Counted from the stretch's first letter, positions 24,508 through 32,920 are shown. The stretch: 64,000 nucleotides of DNA from Azospirillum formosense (GCF_040500525.1 NZ_CP159403.1:1286001-1350000), one strand, 5' to 3'. The notes: a model not told the origin generated them from the letters alone. Made by a program: numbers and translations.

Positions 24508-25782
24508 TCAGGCGCGCTTGCCCCAGCCGGGCATCGGGAACACCGGGTCCATCTCCGCCGAGCCCTTGGGCAGGACCACGGTCGGGCGCAGGTTGCGGTT
24601 CTGCAGGCAGGCGGAGATGAGCTGCGTGTTCTGCCCCTTCTCGTCGAAGGTGATGGCCGGGCCGACCATCATCTTGTCCTTCAGGTTGGTCTGGCGCAGC
24701 GCCTCCAGCAGGGTGGCCGGCTCCGCGGTGCCGGCGCGCTTGAAGGCGTCGGCGGCGACCAGGATCGCCTCCAGCGTGAAGGCGACGTTGAAGGCGTAGC
24801 CCTCGAAACGGTCGTTGGGATACTGCTTCTTGAAGGCCGCCTCGACGCGCTTGGTCAGCTCCGCCTTGGGGTCGTACCAGGGCAGGTTGGTGATGGCGTA
24901 GTCGGCGTACTTGCCCAGCACCTTGTAGAACTGCTCGTCATACAGGCCGGGCGAACCGGGGGAGACGATGCCCTTGGGCTCCCAGCGCTGCTTGACCATC
25001 TCGCGCACCAGCATGATGGCGTCGTTGGCGCGGGTGGTGACGATGGCGAGTTCGGCGCCGGTCGCCTTGGCCTTGGCCACCTCGACCGCGAGATCCTGGG
25101 CCTTGGGGTCGTAGGAGATGTTGTCGACGATGCCGAAGGGCATGTCCAGCTTCGGGAACAGGGCGTCCATCGCCTGCTTCTGCGCCATGCCGAAGGTGTC
25201 GTTGGCGTGCAGGAACACCGCCGTCTTCGGGGTGACGCCGCTGACCGCGAACAGGTCCTTCATCAGCGCCAGCCCGTTGGTGACGAGCATGGTCGAGGTC
25301 GGGAAGTTGCGGAAGACGGTCTTGTAGCCCTGCTCGGTCAGGCGGTCGGCGGCGGCGATGTTCATCACCAGGGGCACGCCGCGCTGCTCGCAGACCTGCG
25401 CCGCCGCCGCGGTTTGGCCGCTGTCGAAGGCGCCGACGATGACGTTGGCGCCGTCGTTGATCAGCTTCTCGGCGCGCGAGCGGGCGACGTCCACGTTCGA
25501 TTCGGTGTCGGCGGACAGGATCTCGACCTTGTAGCCGAGTTCGCCGAGGATGGCCGGCGCGATCTCGGCGCCGCGCTGGCAGGCCTGGCCCGCCTGGGCG
25601 AGCAGGCCGGAGCGGGGCAGCAGCACGCCCACCTTCAGCGCGGCGCCCTGCGCGAAGGCCGGCGCCCGGCCGAAGGCGGCGAGCGCGCCGGCCGAGAGGG
25701 CGACCGAGGCCGCGGCGGTGCCGAACTGACGGCGGGTGAGTCCTCCCGTGGACCCATTCTTGCTGATGCGATGATCGTTCAT
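24508..25782 (-). CDS. ABC transporter substrate-binding protein, Tat-exported (branched-chain amino-acid type)
   Basis: 424 residues. A twin-arginine signal (LTRRQFGTAAASVALSAGAL, cleavage probably after RAPAFA, about residue 45) precedes a periplasmic type I binding protein (Peripla_BP_6): LKVGVLLPRSGLLAQAGQACQ, VEILSADTESNVDVARSRAE, ANVIVGAFDSGQTAAAAQVC and VFLHANDTFGMAQKQAMDAL. It is the expected partner of the livH/M/G-like genes downstream at 18937-21517, although two other genes intervene. Use of Tat rather than Sec suggests cytoplasmic folding. The start ATG at 25780-25782 opens the Tat signal; the frame continues upstream without such features. Confidence 0.88.
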   Translation of the reverse strand: MNDHRISKNGSTGGLTRRQFGTAAASVALSAGALAAFGRAPAFAQGAALKVGVLLPRSGLLAQAGQACQRGAEIAPAILGELGYKVEILSADTESNVDVARSRAEKLINDGANVIVGAFDSGQTAAAAQVCEQRGVPLVMNIAAADRLTEQGYKTVFRNFPTSTMLVTNGLALMKDLFAVSGVTPKTAVFLHANDTFGMAQKQAMDALFPKLDMPFGIVDNISYDPKAQDLAVEVAKAKATGAELAIVTTRANDAIMLVREMVKQRWEPKGIVSPGSPGLYDEQFYKVLGKYADYAITNLPWYDPKAELTKRVEAAFKKQYPNDRFEGYAFNVAFTLEAILVAADAFKRAGTAEPATLLEALRQTNLKDKMMVGPAITFDEKGQNTQLISACLQNRNLRPTVVLPKGSAEMDPVFPMPGWGKRA

Positions 25783-25896
25783 TATCGGGTGTTTCCCTGA
25801 GGCGTGGTCCCGGAGCGGATGATTTCCCCGCAATTGCCTTTGTGTCAAAGTGGAATCCACCGGAAGGCGACACACGGACGAAACGGACCCCACCGA

Positions 25897-27303
25897 ATGG
25901 CGACCATCGAGGAGGCGCTCGGCATCGCGCTCGACCATCTGAAGGCCGGGCGGCAGGCCGAGGCGATGGACCTGTACGGGCGGATCCTGGACGCCGATCC
26001 CGACAACCCGGACGCGCTGCACCGGCTCGGCCTGCTGACCGCGCTGGGCGGCGACCGGGAGCGCGGCATGGCGATGATCGCGCGTTCGGTGGAGCGGGAC
26101 GGCGGGGACGCCGACGCGCATTTCAACCTGGGCGCGCTGCTCCACGTCGCGTGGCGGACGGAGGAGGCGATCGCCGCCTACCGCCGGGCGCTGGCGCTGC
26201 GCCCGGACTTTCCCGACGCCGAGTACCATCTGAGCGAGGCCCTGCAGGCCATCGGCCGCATCGGGGAGGCGCTGGAGGCGTTGGACGCGCTGTTGGCCCG
26301 CCACCCGCATTTCGTGCCCGGCTGGCGGCAGAAGGGCGACATCGAGGCCGATCTCGGCCGCCCCGGCGCCGCCGTGTCCTTCTACGAGATGGCGCTCGCC
26401 ATCGATCCTCGGGACGAGGGGGCGCGCGAGCGGCTGGCGGTCCAGGCGGCAGCCTACCGCGCCCGCCGCGCCATCCTCGACGGGGCCGGGCCGGACGGGC
26501 GGCTGGACCTGCGCGACGTCACTGTCCTGGTCCCCTTCCGCGCCGACAGCGCCGACCGCAAGCGCAACCTGCGCTGGATCGTCTCCTTCCTCCTCAAGCA
26601 CGCCGACACCACCGTCCTGATCGGGGAGGACAAGGCGGGGCCGAGCGACGTCGCCGACGCGCTGGGGCCGGAGCTGACCGCCCGCTGCCGTCACCTGCAT
26701 CTGATCGGCAACGACACGCCCTTCACCCACAAGGCCCACCTGCTCAACCGCATGGTCGAGGCGGCGGAAACCCCGATCGTCGCCCTGCACGACACCGACG
26801 TCGTGGTCGATCCCGTCCAATATGTCCTGGCCCGCGACGCGGTGCGGGACGGGGCGGTCATGGCCTTTCCCTACAACGGGCTGTTCTTCTGGATTCTCGG
26901 GCGGGAGGTCCACCGCTTCGGCCACACGCTGTCGGCGGCGCCGCTGAACGCGGTCTGCCCGCGCTTCCCGCTGATGCACCGCGATTCGCCGGGCGGCGGC
27001 GCGTTTTTCGACCGGGCGGCTCTGCTGGCGGCGGGCGGCTACAACGAGCGCTTCGTCTCCTGGGGCTACGAGGACGACGAGATCGTCGAGCGGCTGCGCC
27101 GTCTGGGCCTGCGGGTCGAGCGGGTGCCCGGGCCGCTCTACCATCTGGAGCACGCGCGGCCCGAGAACTCCACCGACCGGAACCCCTTCATCGACGCCAA
27201 CAAGGCAGAACTGGAGCGCATCAGGGCCATGGACGCCGACGCGCTGCGCGCCGAGATCGCCACCGGACGCCTGCGCCGCCCGCTGTTCTCCAGCGCCGGG
27301 TAG
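25897..27303 (+). CDS. TPR protein with GT-A-type glycosyltransferase domain (chondroitin-synthase-like)
   Basis: 468 residues. The first ~190 residues form five TPR repeats, opening MATIEEALGIALDHLKAGRQ, a third copy of the head seen at 5106 and 22644. The C-terminal domain (about 205-440) is GT-A type: VTVLVPFRADSADRKRNLRW, the DxD motif in VALHDTDVVVDP, PGGGAFFDRAALLAAGGYNER and SWGYEDDEIVERL, the last being the Glyco_transf_7C hallmark of beta-1,4-galactosyl and chondroitin-type transferases. It probably adds a hexose or N-acetylhexosamine from a UDP donor; the acceptor is unknown. The ATG at 25897 begins the conserved head. Confidence 0.82.
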   Translation: MATIEEALGIALDHLKAGRQAEAMDLYGRILDADPDNPDALHRLGLLTALGGDRERGMAMIARSVERDGGDADAHFNLGALLHVAWRTEEAIAAYRRALALRPDFPDAEYHLSEALQAIGRIGEALEALDALLARHPHFVPGWRQKGDIEADLGRPGAAVSFYEMALAIDPRDEGARERLAVQAAAYRARRAILDGAGPDGRLDLRDVTVLVPFRADSADRKRNLRWIVSFLLKHADTTVLIGEDKAGPSDVADALGPELTARCRHLHLIGNDTPFTHKAHLLNRMVEAAETPIVALHDTDVVVDPVQYVLARDAVRDGAVMAFPYNGLFFWILGREVHRFGHTLSAAPLNAVCPRFPLMHRDSPGGGAFFDRAALLAAGGYNERFVSWGYEDDEIVERLRRLGLRVERVPGPLYHLEHARPENSTDRNPFIDANKAELERIRAMDADALRAEIATGRLRRPLFSSAG

Positions 27304-27316
27304 GTCGGTGAGCCGG

Positions 27317-27379
27317 TCAGCCGGCCTTGTCCAAGGCGAACTGCTCCTTGATGAACCGGGCGGACGCCTCCTTTGCCAT
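27317..27379 (-). CDS. Possible 20-residue micro-ORF or gene remnant
   Basis: The peptide MAKEASARFIKEQFALDKAG ends at 27317 and has a good Shine-Dalgarno (GAGGAG, 27389-27394, 9 bases upstream). The same frame stays open upstream to an ATG at 27494-27496, giving up to 59 residues in total, overlapping the upstream leader of the opposite gene. The segment 27395-27430 is clearly AT-richer than its surroundings. I recognise no family. It could be a real micro-protein, a remnant or chance. The rest of 27304-27510 shows nothing else. Confidence 0.2.
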   Translation of the reverse strand: MAKEASARFIKEQFALDKAG

Positions 27380-27510
27380 GCCCCCGGTCTCCTCTAATTT
27401 AAGACATTCTAATTCGTTGAAATTGTACGGTCTCGCAAAGGGAAATGCGGAGCAACCCAGCCCTGCCCGCTGTTTCGGTGTGGCTCCCTTCACCATGCCA
27501 GCGACCGATC

Positions 27511-28203
27511 ATGCCCCTGCGCTCCGCGCCCCCTCTCGCCGACAAGGACCCCTTCGACATCGACGAGGCGTTCCGGCGCCTGCGCCAGGCCGTGGCCGGA
27601 CGCCCGAAGGCCGCCATGTTCGCGTTGCGCGACCGCGGCTACGGCAGCCCCTTCGAGCAGCTGGTCGGCAGCCTGATCTCCGCGCGGACCCGCGACGAGA
27701 CGACCATCGTGGTGTGCGAGCGGCTGTTCGCAGTGGCGCGGACGCCGCAACAGATGGTCGCCCTGACGCCGGAGGAGCTGACCCGCCTCCTCGACGGCGC
27801 GACCTTTCCCGAACCCAAGGCCCGCGACATCCGGGCGCTGTCCCACCGCATCCTCACCGAGCATGGCGGCGAGGTTCCCGACACGCCGGACGCCCTGATG
27901 GCCTTCCACGGAGTCGGGCCGAAGATCGCCGCGCTGACCCTGGCGGTGGGATTCGGCATCCCGGCGGTGGCGGTGGACGTGCATGTTCACCGGATCGTCA
28001 ACCGCTGGGGCTTCGTCGCCGCCCCGACGCCGGAGCGCACCATGGTCGCGCTGATGGAGCAATTGCCCCGCCACTACTGGGTGGAGATCAACGAGCGGCT
28101 GGTGCCCTTCGGCAAATGGGTCTGCACCGGCGACCGTCCGCGCTGCTCGACCTGCGCCCTGCTGGCCATGTGCCGGCAGGTCGGGGTGACGACCCACCGA
28201 TGA
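27511..28203 (+). CDS. Endonuclease III-family DNA glycosylase/lyase
   Basis: 230 residues. The helix-hairpin-helix and catalytic region are intact: FHGVGPKIAALTLAVGFGIP supplies the active-site lysine (in GPKIA) and VAVDVHVHRIVNRWG the catalytic aspartate. The C-terminal 4Fe-4S loop has the right spacing, C-x6-C-x2-C-x5-C (VCTGDRPRCSTCALLAMC). It is expected to excise oxidised pyrimidines and cleave AP sites. It is diverged from canonical Nth (LPGVGRKTA reads HGVGPKIAA), so it may be a second, specialised member. The ATG at 27511 is preferred to 27445 because the conserved region begins soon after it. Confidence 0.82.
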   Translation: MPLRSAPPLADKDPFDIDEAFRRLRQAVAGRPKAAMFALRDRGYGSPFEQLVGSLISARTRDETTIVVCERLFAVARTPQQMVALTPEELTRLLDGATFPEPKARDIRALSHRILTEHGGEVPDTPDALMAFHGVGPKIAALTLAVGFGIPAVAVDVHVHRIVNRWGFVAAPTPERTMVALMEQLPRHYWVEINERLVPFGKWVCTGDRPRCSTCALLAMCRQVGVTTHR

Positions 28204-28307
28204 GTTGGCCGGGCGCCGGGCTTGATGCAGATCATCGCGCCGTTTCGCGGGATTCCGTCCTTTCCCGGCAACAGCCGTGCCCAAGGACGACCGAAGGAAG
28301 CCCGCCC

Positions 28308-28550
28308 ATGATCCTCTACGCCCTGCGCTGCGCCTGCGGCCATGAATTCGAACAGTGGTTCAGGAACATGGCCGATTACGACACCCGAAAGGCCGGGCGC
28401 CTGCCCTGCCCGTCCTGCGGCGGGACCGAGGTGTCGAAGGCGATCATGGCGCCGAGCGTCGGCGCGTCCAGGCCGTCGCCCGCGCCGATGCCCGCCTGCA
28501 ACCCGTCCGGCTGCGGCAACGCCCTGTGCCCGATGTCGCAGATGGCCTGA
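28308..28550 (+). CDS. Small zinc-ribbon protein, DUF1178/FmdB-like
   Basis: 80 residues. It starts MILYALRCACGHEFEQWFRN and has CPSCGGTEVSKAIMAPSVG, the two Cys pairs of a zinc ribbon as in the DUF1178 family (which normally runs to about 140 residues) and the FmdB family. The tail CNPSGCGNALCPMSQMA adds three cysteines and resembles FmdB ends. The gene is preceded by GGAAG about 9 bases before the ATG and lies 104 bases after the endonuclease III-like gene on the same strand. Function is unknown. Confidence 0.75.
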   Translation: MILYALRCACGHEFEQWFRNMADYDTRKAGRLPCPSCGGTEVSKAIMAPSVGASRPSPAPMPACNPSGCGNALCPMSQMA

Positions 28551-28582
28551 CGGCGGGCGGGGGTGCCCGAGAGGGCCGCGGC

Positions 28583-29509
28583 CTACCGCCGCCCGCGCCC
28601 GCCGCTGCTGAGCGGCGGCAGGGCGCCGGTGGTCAGCTCCTCCCGGCGGCGGCCGCCACCAAAGCTCGGCTCGCGGCGCTGGTCGCGCGGGCCGTCGTTG
28701 CGCGGCGCCGGCCGCGAGGCGTTGGCCCGCCCGCTGCGCCACCACGCGAAGCCGATGCCGAGCACCGTCGCGCCGATCACCCCCATCACGCCGTAGCGGG
28801 CGCCGTTGGCGGCCCAGGCCGGCAGCATCGACCCGCTGTCCGCCGCCGGCTCGACCACCGGCGCCGGCTGCCCGGACGGGGTGGTCGCGGTGACGCTGGC
28901 CCGCGGCGCCGCCTGCGGCACCGGCCCCTGCCCATGCCCCTGGGAAGACGCCGTGGCGGAGGCTGCGGGGGCCGACGAAGCGGGAGCGCCGGACGGTCCG
29001 CCCCCGGACGGGCCGCCCGACGAGGAACTGCTGCTGGTCGCGGGCGGGCCGGCGCTGAACTGCGCGCCGCCGCCGACGCTGCCCGCCCCGCTGTCGATCC
29101 GCTGGGTGGGCGCGGCGCGGGGCACCACCTCGCGCTGCGGCTCGCGCGGCGCCTGGCCGGGACCGCCGCCGCCGACCTTCTGCTGGGCGAGGTTCCCGAC
29201 CGTCGCCGGGGCCTTGCCCTCCCGCTCGCTCATCATCTTGGCGATGGTCGCCTTGTCGAGCTGGTTGGTCACCGGCAGCCCGTGGGCGGCCTGATACTTG
29301 CCGAGCGCCGCCTTCGTCTCGGCGTGCATCTGGCCGTTGGCCCGCCCGCCGATGTTGTAGCCCTTGTCCTTCAGGATGGTCTGGGCCCATTGGATGTCGG
29401 CCGTGGACTGCGCCCGCGCCGGAGCGCCCGCCAGCAGACCGACCGCCAGAACCGGCACCACCACAGCCAACGCGACCGCGCGGCGCGCGCGGTGCGAACC
29501 ACCCGTCAT
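28583..29509 (-). CDS. Exported peptidoglycan-binding-domain protein with C-terminal membrane anchor
   Basis: 308 residues. A signal peptide or anchor (about 1-33, ending GAPARA) precedes a PG_binding_1-like domain (about 36-90): IQWAQTILKDKGYNIGGRAN, HAETKAALGKYQAAHGLPVT, LDKATIAKMM. A long low-complexity stretch rich in Pro, Ser, Gly and Ala follows (about 95-225, including a run of serines). One C-terminal TM (YGVMGVIGATVLGIGFAWW, about 242-260) and a basic tail end the protein. The ATG at 29507-29509 is chosen because GGAGG sits 6 bases upstream; the ATG two codons earlier touches that box. Role inferred: binding murein while tethered to the inner membrane. Confidence 0.72.
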   Translation of the reverse strand: MTGGSHRARRAVALAVVVPVLAVGLLAGAPARAQSTADIQWAQTILKDKGYNIGGRANGQMHAETKAALGKYQAAHGLPVTNQLDKATIAKMMSEREGKAPATVGNLAQQKVGGGGPGQAPREPQREVVPRAAPTQRIDSGAGSVGGGAQFSAGPPATSSSSSSGGPSGGGPSGAPASSAPAASATASSQGHGQGPVPQAAPRASVTATTPSGQPAPVVEPAADSGSMLPAWAANGARYGVMGVIGATVLGIGFAWWRSGRANASRPAPRNDGPRDQRREPSFGGGRRREELTTGALPPLSSGGRGRR

Positions 29510-29764
29510 GACCATCCTCCGTCCGAGACGCCAACCGACCATTGCCGTTCCACTATCGTGGATGCGCAACCGTGTTACCAGATTGCGGCGGATTTCCGGG
29601 CGCGATTTTTGTGCGCCTGCGTTGCGGCGGCATCAGGTCCCCCCTTCCCCTTGGCGCCTCCGGAAGGAGCGGCCGATTCCCCATCCGTTACCCGATGCGC
29701 GCGCAAAAACGTGGTATAGATCCATACATGGCACCTTACGGGGCGCTTTGCGGGAGGCCATGGC

Positions 29765-30025
29765 ATGGCGACCTTGAGACACGCGATCCTGGCGGGCGGC
29801 ACGCTGATGCTGGCGGCTTGCGGCAGCACCCCGGCCTACCGGGAATGGACGGCCACGGAGACCACGGCGACCGCCGCCTACGACGAGTGCACCGAACAGG
29901 TGGACAACACCATGCGACTGCGCGGCTATCCCTACCGCCCACTGCCCGAAACCCCGCAGTTCCGCTACCGCAAGGAGATCTTCGCGCTGTGCATGCGCCG
30001 CAAGGGCTACACCGCCGAGGACTGA
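29765..30025 (+). CDS. Small putative lipoprotein
   Basis: 86 residues. A lipobox (LMLAACGST, Cys at residue 19) after a short hydrophobic segment marks it as a lipoprotein. The mature part has two cysteines (DECTEQV, ALCMRRKGYTAED) that could pair. No family recognised beyond similarity to small entry-exclusion-like or hypothetical lipoproteins. GGGAGG lies about 7 bases before the ATG. An extended -10-like element (TGGTATAGAT, 29712-29721) lies 44 bases upstream. The 255-bp divergent region to the gene on the left has no other recognisable element. Confidence 0.65.
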   Translation: MATLRHAILAGGTLMLAACGSTPAYREWTATETTATAAYDECTEQVDNTMRLRGYPYRPLPETPQFRYRKEIFALCMRRKGYTAED

Positions 30026-30032
30026 GCGCCCG

Positions 30033-30470
30033 TCACGGCCCCGGCAGGCCGTAGCGCAGATAGAGCAGGCCGCCGATCAGCACCCCGGCCAGCACCACCG
30101 CCGCATAGAATTTCAGGGGCAGCGGGACCGTCTCCCGCCGTCGCGGCCCCTTGGCCGTGGTCCTGGCCTTGGCGGAACGGGGCGACGTCCTCGCCGGAGC
30201 GGCTTGCCGCCCCGCCCCGGCCGCTCCGCCCTGGTTCGGGTCGTGCAGCTCGATGAGCTTCCAGTTGAATTCGATCCCGTCGCCGCCCGCGCCGGCGTTG
30301 TGGTCGAGCTGGATCAGACGGAAATAGGCGCGCGGATTCACCCGCACCATCAGGTTGAAGCGGGCGCGGGCGTGGTCGAGATCCTCCCCGACCTCCAGCG
30401 TCTTCCAGCCCTTGCCGCGCGCCTTCTGGATGGCGAAGCGCGTCGGCTGGGCGGCGGGAACAGGCGCCAT
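30033..30470 (-). CDS. Hypothetical protein with C-terminal membrane anchor
   Basis: 145 residues, family not recognised. The first ~80 residues are a compact soluble segment (ARGKGWKTLEVGEDLDHARA, NPRAYFRLIQLDHNAGAGGD) that looks folded. A basic Ala/Lys/Arg-rich linker follows (about 85-115), then one TM helix (LKFYAAVVLAGVLIGGLLYL). This layout suggests a cytoplasmic domain tethered by a C-terminal tail anchor. It lies 33 bases downstream of the GH1 gene on the same strand and converges with the small lipoprotein gene. Confidence 0.6.
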   Translation of the reverse strand: MAPVPAAQPTRFAIQKARGKGWKTLEVGEDLDHARARFNLMVRVNPRAYFRLIQLDHNAGAGGDGIEFNWKLIELHDPNQGGAAGAGRQAAPARTSPRSAKARTTAKGPRRRETVPLPLKFYAAVVLAGVLIGGLLYLRYGLPGP

Positions 30471-30503
30471 GATCGCGGCCCCACCCTCTCGCCCCGGCCC
30501 CCT

Positions 30504-31952
30504 TTACACCGAGGTCGGGACGCCCTTCTTGCGGATCACGTCGGCGTACCAGTGGTAGCTCGCCTTGGGACGGCGCTCCAGCGTCTGGCGGTCCACCTCG
30601 ATCAGGCCGAAGCGGCGCTGGTAGCCCTCGGCCCATTCGAAATTGTCCAGCAGGCTCCACACGAACCAGCCGCGCAGGTCCACGCCCTCCTCCAGCGCCT
30701 GATGACCGGCCAGCATGTGGCGGCGCAGGTAGCTGATGCGGTCGTTGTCCTGGACGAAGCCCTTCGGCCCGGTCTGCTCGGGGTAGGCCGCGCCGTTCTC
30801 CATCACGTAGACCGGCGGGTTGCCGTACTCCTGCTTCAGCTCGATCAGGATCTCGGCGATGCCGTCGGGCTCCACCGGCCAGCCCATCCCGGTCGTCGGC
30901 GTGCCCTCCGGCGGGGAGCCGTAGCCGGTGCCGAACAGGCCCGCCGGGTCCGGCTGCTGGTGCATCCGGCTGTAGTAGTTGATGCCCAGGAAGTCGATGG
31001 GCTGGCGGATCGCCTCCAGGTCGCCGGCCTTGACCAGCGGGGCGAAGCCGTCGCGCAGAAGCTCCGGATAGGCGCCGCGCAGCAGCGGGTCGAGGCAGGC
31101 GCGGTTCCACACCGCGTCCCACATCAGCGAGGCGGCGTAGTTGGCGTCCAGCCCGCCGACCGGCCAGACCGGCTGCAGCGACAGCACGGTGCCGAGCTGC
31201 CAGCCCTTGCCGCCCCCCGCGGCCCGCAGCGCCTTCAGCGCCATGCCCTGGGCGAGGTTCTGGTGATGGATCGCCTTGAAATAGTTGCCCTTGCCGGTCA
31301 TGCCCGGCGCGTGCCCGCCCCGCCCGTGGCCGAAGATGGCGTGGACGGACGGCTCGTTCAGCATGGACCAGTGCTTGGCCCGGTCGCCGAGCCGCGCGGC
31401 GACGAGCTGGGCGTAGTCGGTGAACCAGCCGGCGATGTCGCGGTTGGTCCAGCCGCCGCGGTCCTGAAGCGCCTGGGGCAGGTCCCAATGGTAGAGGCAG
31501 GGCCAGGGCGCGATGCCCTTGGCCAGCAGCGCGTCGGTCAGCCGGTCGTAGAAGTCCAGACCCTCTGCGTTGGCCGGTCCGGTGCCGGTCGGCTGAACGC
31601 GCGGCCAGGCGACGGAGAAGCGGTAGGCGTTCATCCCCGCCTTCGCCATCAGATCGACGTCCTCGGCGTAGCGGTTGTAATGGTCGCAGGCCACGTCGCC
31701 GGTGTCGCCGTTCGCCACCTTGCCGAAGGAGTGGCTGAAGGTGTCCCACACGCTGGGGCCGCGCCCGCCCGCGGTCACCGCCCCCTCGATCTGGTAGGAA
31801 GAGGTCGAAGCGCCCCAGACGAACCGGTCGGGGAAGGCGGCCAGCACTTCCGACGGCTGGGCCACCGCGGCGCGGCGCGTCGTCAGAAAGGCTCCGGCCG
31901 AGGCCGCCAGCCCGGTGGCCGCCGCCGCCTTCAGGAAACTCCGCCGCCGCAT
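30504..31952 (-). CDS. GH1 beta-glucosidase with Tat signal
   Basis: 482 residues. The N-terminus MRRRSFLKAAAATGLAASAG is a textbook twin-arginine signal, cleaved probably after AAVA (about residue 31). The rest is a complete GH1 (beta/alpha)8 barrel: FVWGASTSSYQIEGA, GMNAYRFSVAWPRVQP, the acid/base glutamate in MLNEPSV and the nucleophile glutamate in YVMENGAAYPE. It should hydrolyse beta-glucosides or related glycosides in the periplasm or outside. Export is unusual, as bacterial GH1 enzymes are mostly cytoplasmic; plant-derived glucosides are a plausible substrate class for a root-associated bacterium (inference). Confidence 0.9.
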   Translation of the reverse strand: MRRRSFLKAAAATGLAASAGAFLTTRRAAVAQPSEVLAAFPDRFVWGASTSSYQIEGAVTAGGRGPSVWDTFSHSFGKVANGDTGDVACDHYNRYAEDVDLMAKAGMNAYRFSVAWPRVQPTGTGPANAEGLDFYDRLTDALLAKGIAPWPCLYHWDLPQALQDRGGWTNRDIAGWFTDYAQLVAARLGDRAKHWSMLNEPSVHAIFGHGRGGHAPGMTGKGNYFKAIHHQNLAQGMALKALRAAGGGKGWQLGTVLSLQPVWPVGGLDANYAASLMWDAVWNRACLDPLLRGAYPELLRDGFAPLVKAGDLEAIRQPIDFLGINYYSRMHQQPDPAGLFGTGYGSPPEGTPTTGMGWPVEPDGIAEILIELKQEYGNPPVYVMENGAAYPEQTGPKGFVQDNDRISYLRRHMLAGHQALEEGVDLRGWFVWSLLDNFEWAEGYQRRFGLIEVDRQTLERRPKASYHWYADVIRKKGVPTSV

Positions 31953-32095
31953 ACCGAATTCCTCTCGCCGTCCGGGTCGTCCGCGACAATGTAAGAAGAC
32001 CGGGCGTCAGCGCAACAGGCGCCTCGCATCGGAATGCCCGTGCAACCGGTTTTGCCGGTGTAGGCGTAACCTGGACCGTGGGGTAGTATGACGCC

Positions 32096-32290
32096 ATGAA
32101 CGGACTTGTCATGTTTCTGCTGATCGTGGCGCTCGGACTCGTCGTGGCGTCGCTGTTCTCCGGGCTGTTCTTCATGGCGCGCGGCGGACAGGGCGATTCG
32201 CGCAAATCGAACCGGGCGATGCGGATGCGCGTGGCGCTCCAGGGCGTGGCGCTCGTGCTGTTCCTGCTCGCCATCCTGACCCACGGCTGA
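32096..32290 (+). CDS. Twin-transmembrane protein (HIG1-domain-like)
   Basis: 64 residues with two membrane helices (about 4-26, GLVMFLLIVALGLVVASLFSG; and about 44-62, RVALQGVALVLFLLAILTHG) joined by a polar loop GQGDSRKSNRAMRMR. This is the layout of the short bacterial twin-TM family related to HIG1 domain proteins, which are linked in other organisms to cytochrome oxidase. It lies 21 bases before the cobalamin adenosyltransferase gene and is probably co-transcribed with it. Confidence 0.75.
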   Translation: MNGLVMFLLIVALGLVVASLFSGLFFMARGGQGDSRKSNRAMRMRVALQGVALVLFLLAILTHG

Positions 32291-32311
32291 TTGAGGACAC
32301 CCACAGGAATC

Positions 32312-32881
32312 ATGGTCAAGCTGACCCGCATCTACACCCGCGGCGGGGACCGCGGCCAGACCTCGCTGGGCGACGGGCGCCGCGTGCCCAAGCACGACCC
32401 GCGCGTCGCCGCCTACGGCACGGTGGACGAGGCGAACGCCGTCATCGGGCTGGTCCGGCTGCACACCGCGGACCAGCCGGAGACCGACGCCATGCTGTCG
32501 CGCATCCAGAACGACCTGTTCGACCTGGGCGCCGACCTCTGCACGCCGGAGGCGGAGGACCCGGCCTACCCGCCGCTGCGGATCCTGGAGTCGCAGGTGG
32601 ACCGGCTGGAGGCGGAGATCGACGCGATGAACGCCGACCTCGCTCCGCTCACCTCCTTCATCCTGCCCGGCGGCTCGCCCGCGGCGGCGCATCTGCATCT
32701 GGCGCGCACCGTGGTGCGCCGCGCCGAGCGGCTGATGACCGAGCTGGCGGAGGTGGAGCCGGTCAACCCGGCGGCGGTGAGATACGCCAACCGCCTGTCC
32801 GACCATCTGTTCGTGCTGGGCCGGAAACTGAACGCCAACGGAACCGCCGATGTGCTGTGGGTTCCGGGTGCAAACCGTTGA
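32312..32881 (+). CDS. Cob(I)yrinic acid a,c-diamide / cob(I)alamin adenosyltransferase, PduO type
   Basis: 189 residues. The N-terminal ATP-binding motif TRGGDRGQTSLGDGRRVPKH and the helical core (VAAYGTVDEANAVIGLVR, FILPGGSPAAAHLHLARTVVRRAERL, YANRLSDHLFVLGRK) are diagnostic of PduO-type adenosyltransferases. It makes adenosylcobalamin from ATP and cob(I)alamin. AGGA lies just upstream of the ATG. The enzyme would supply the cofactor of the B12-binding protein encoded at 49123-50235, though AdoCbl is also used by other enzymes. Confidence 0.9.
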   Translation: MVKLTRIYTRGGDRGQTSLGDGRRVPKHDPRVAAYGTVDEANAVIGLVRLHTADQPETDAMLSRIQNDLFDLGADLCTPEAEDPAYPPLRILESQVDRLEAEIDAMNADLAPLTSFILPGGSPAAAHLHLARTVVRRAERLMTELAEVEPVNPAAVRYANRLSDHLFVLGRKLNANGTADVLWVPGANR

Positions 32882-32920
32882 TGCAATTCCGCCTCCTTCG
32901 CGCTTGCGGCGTGGGCGGCG

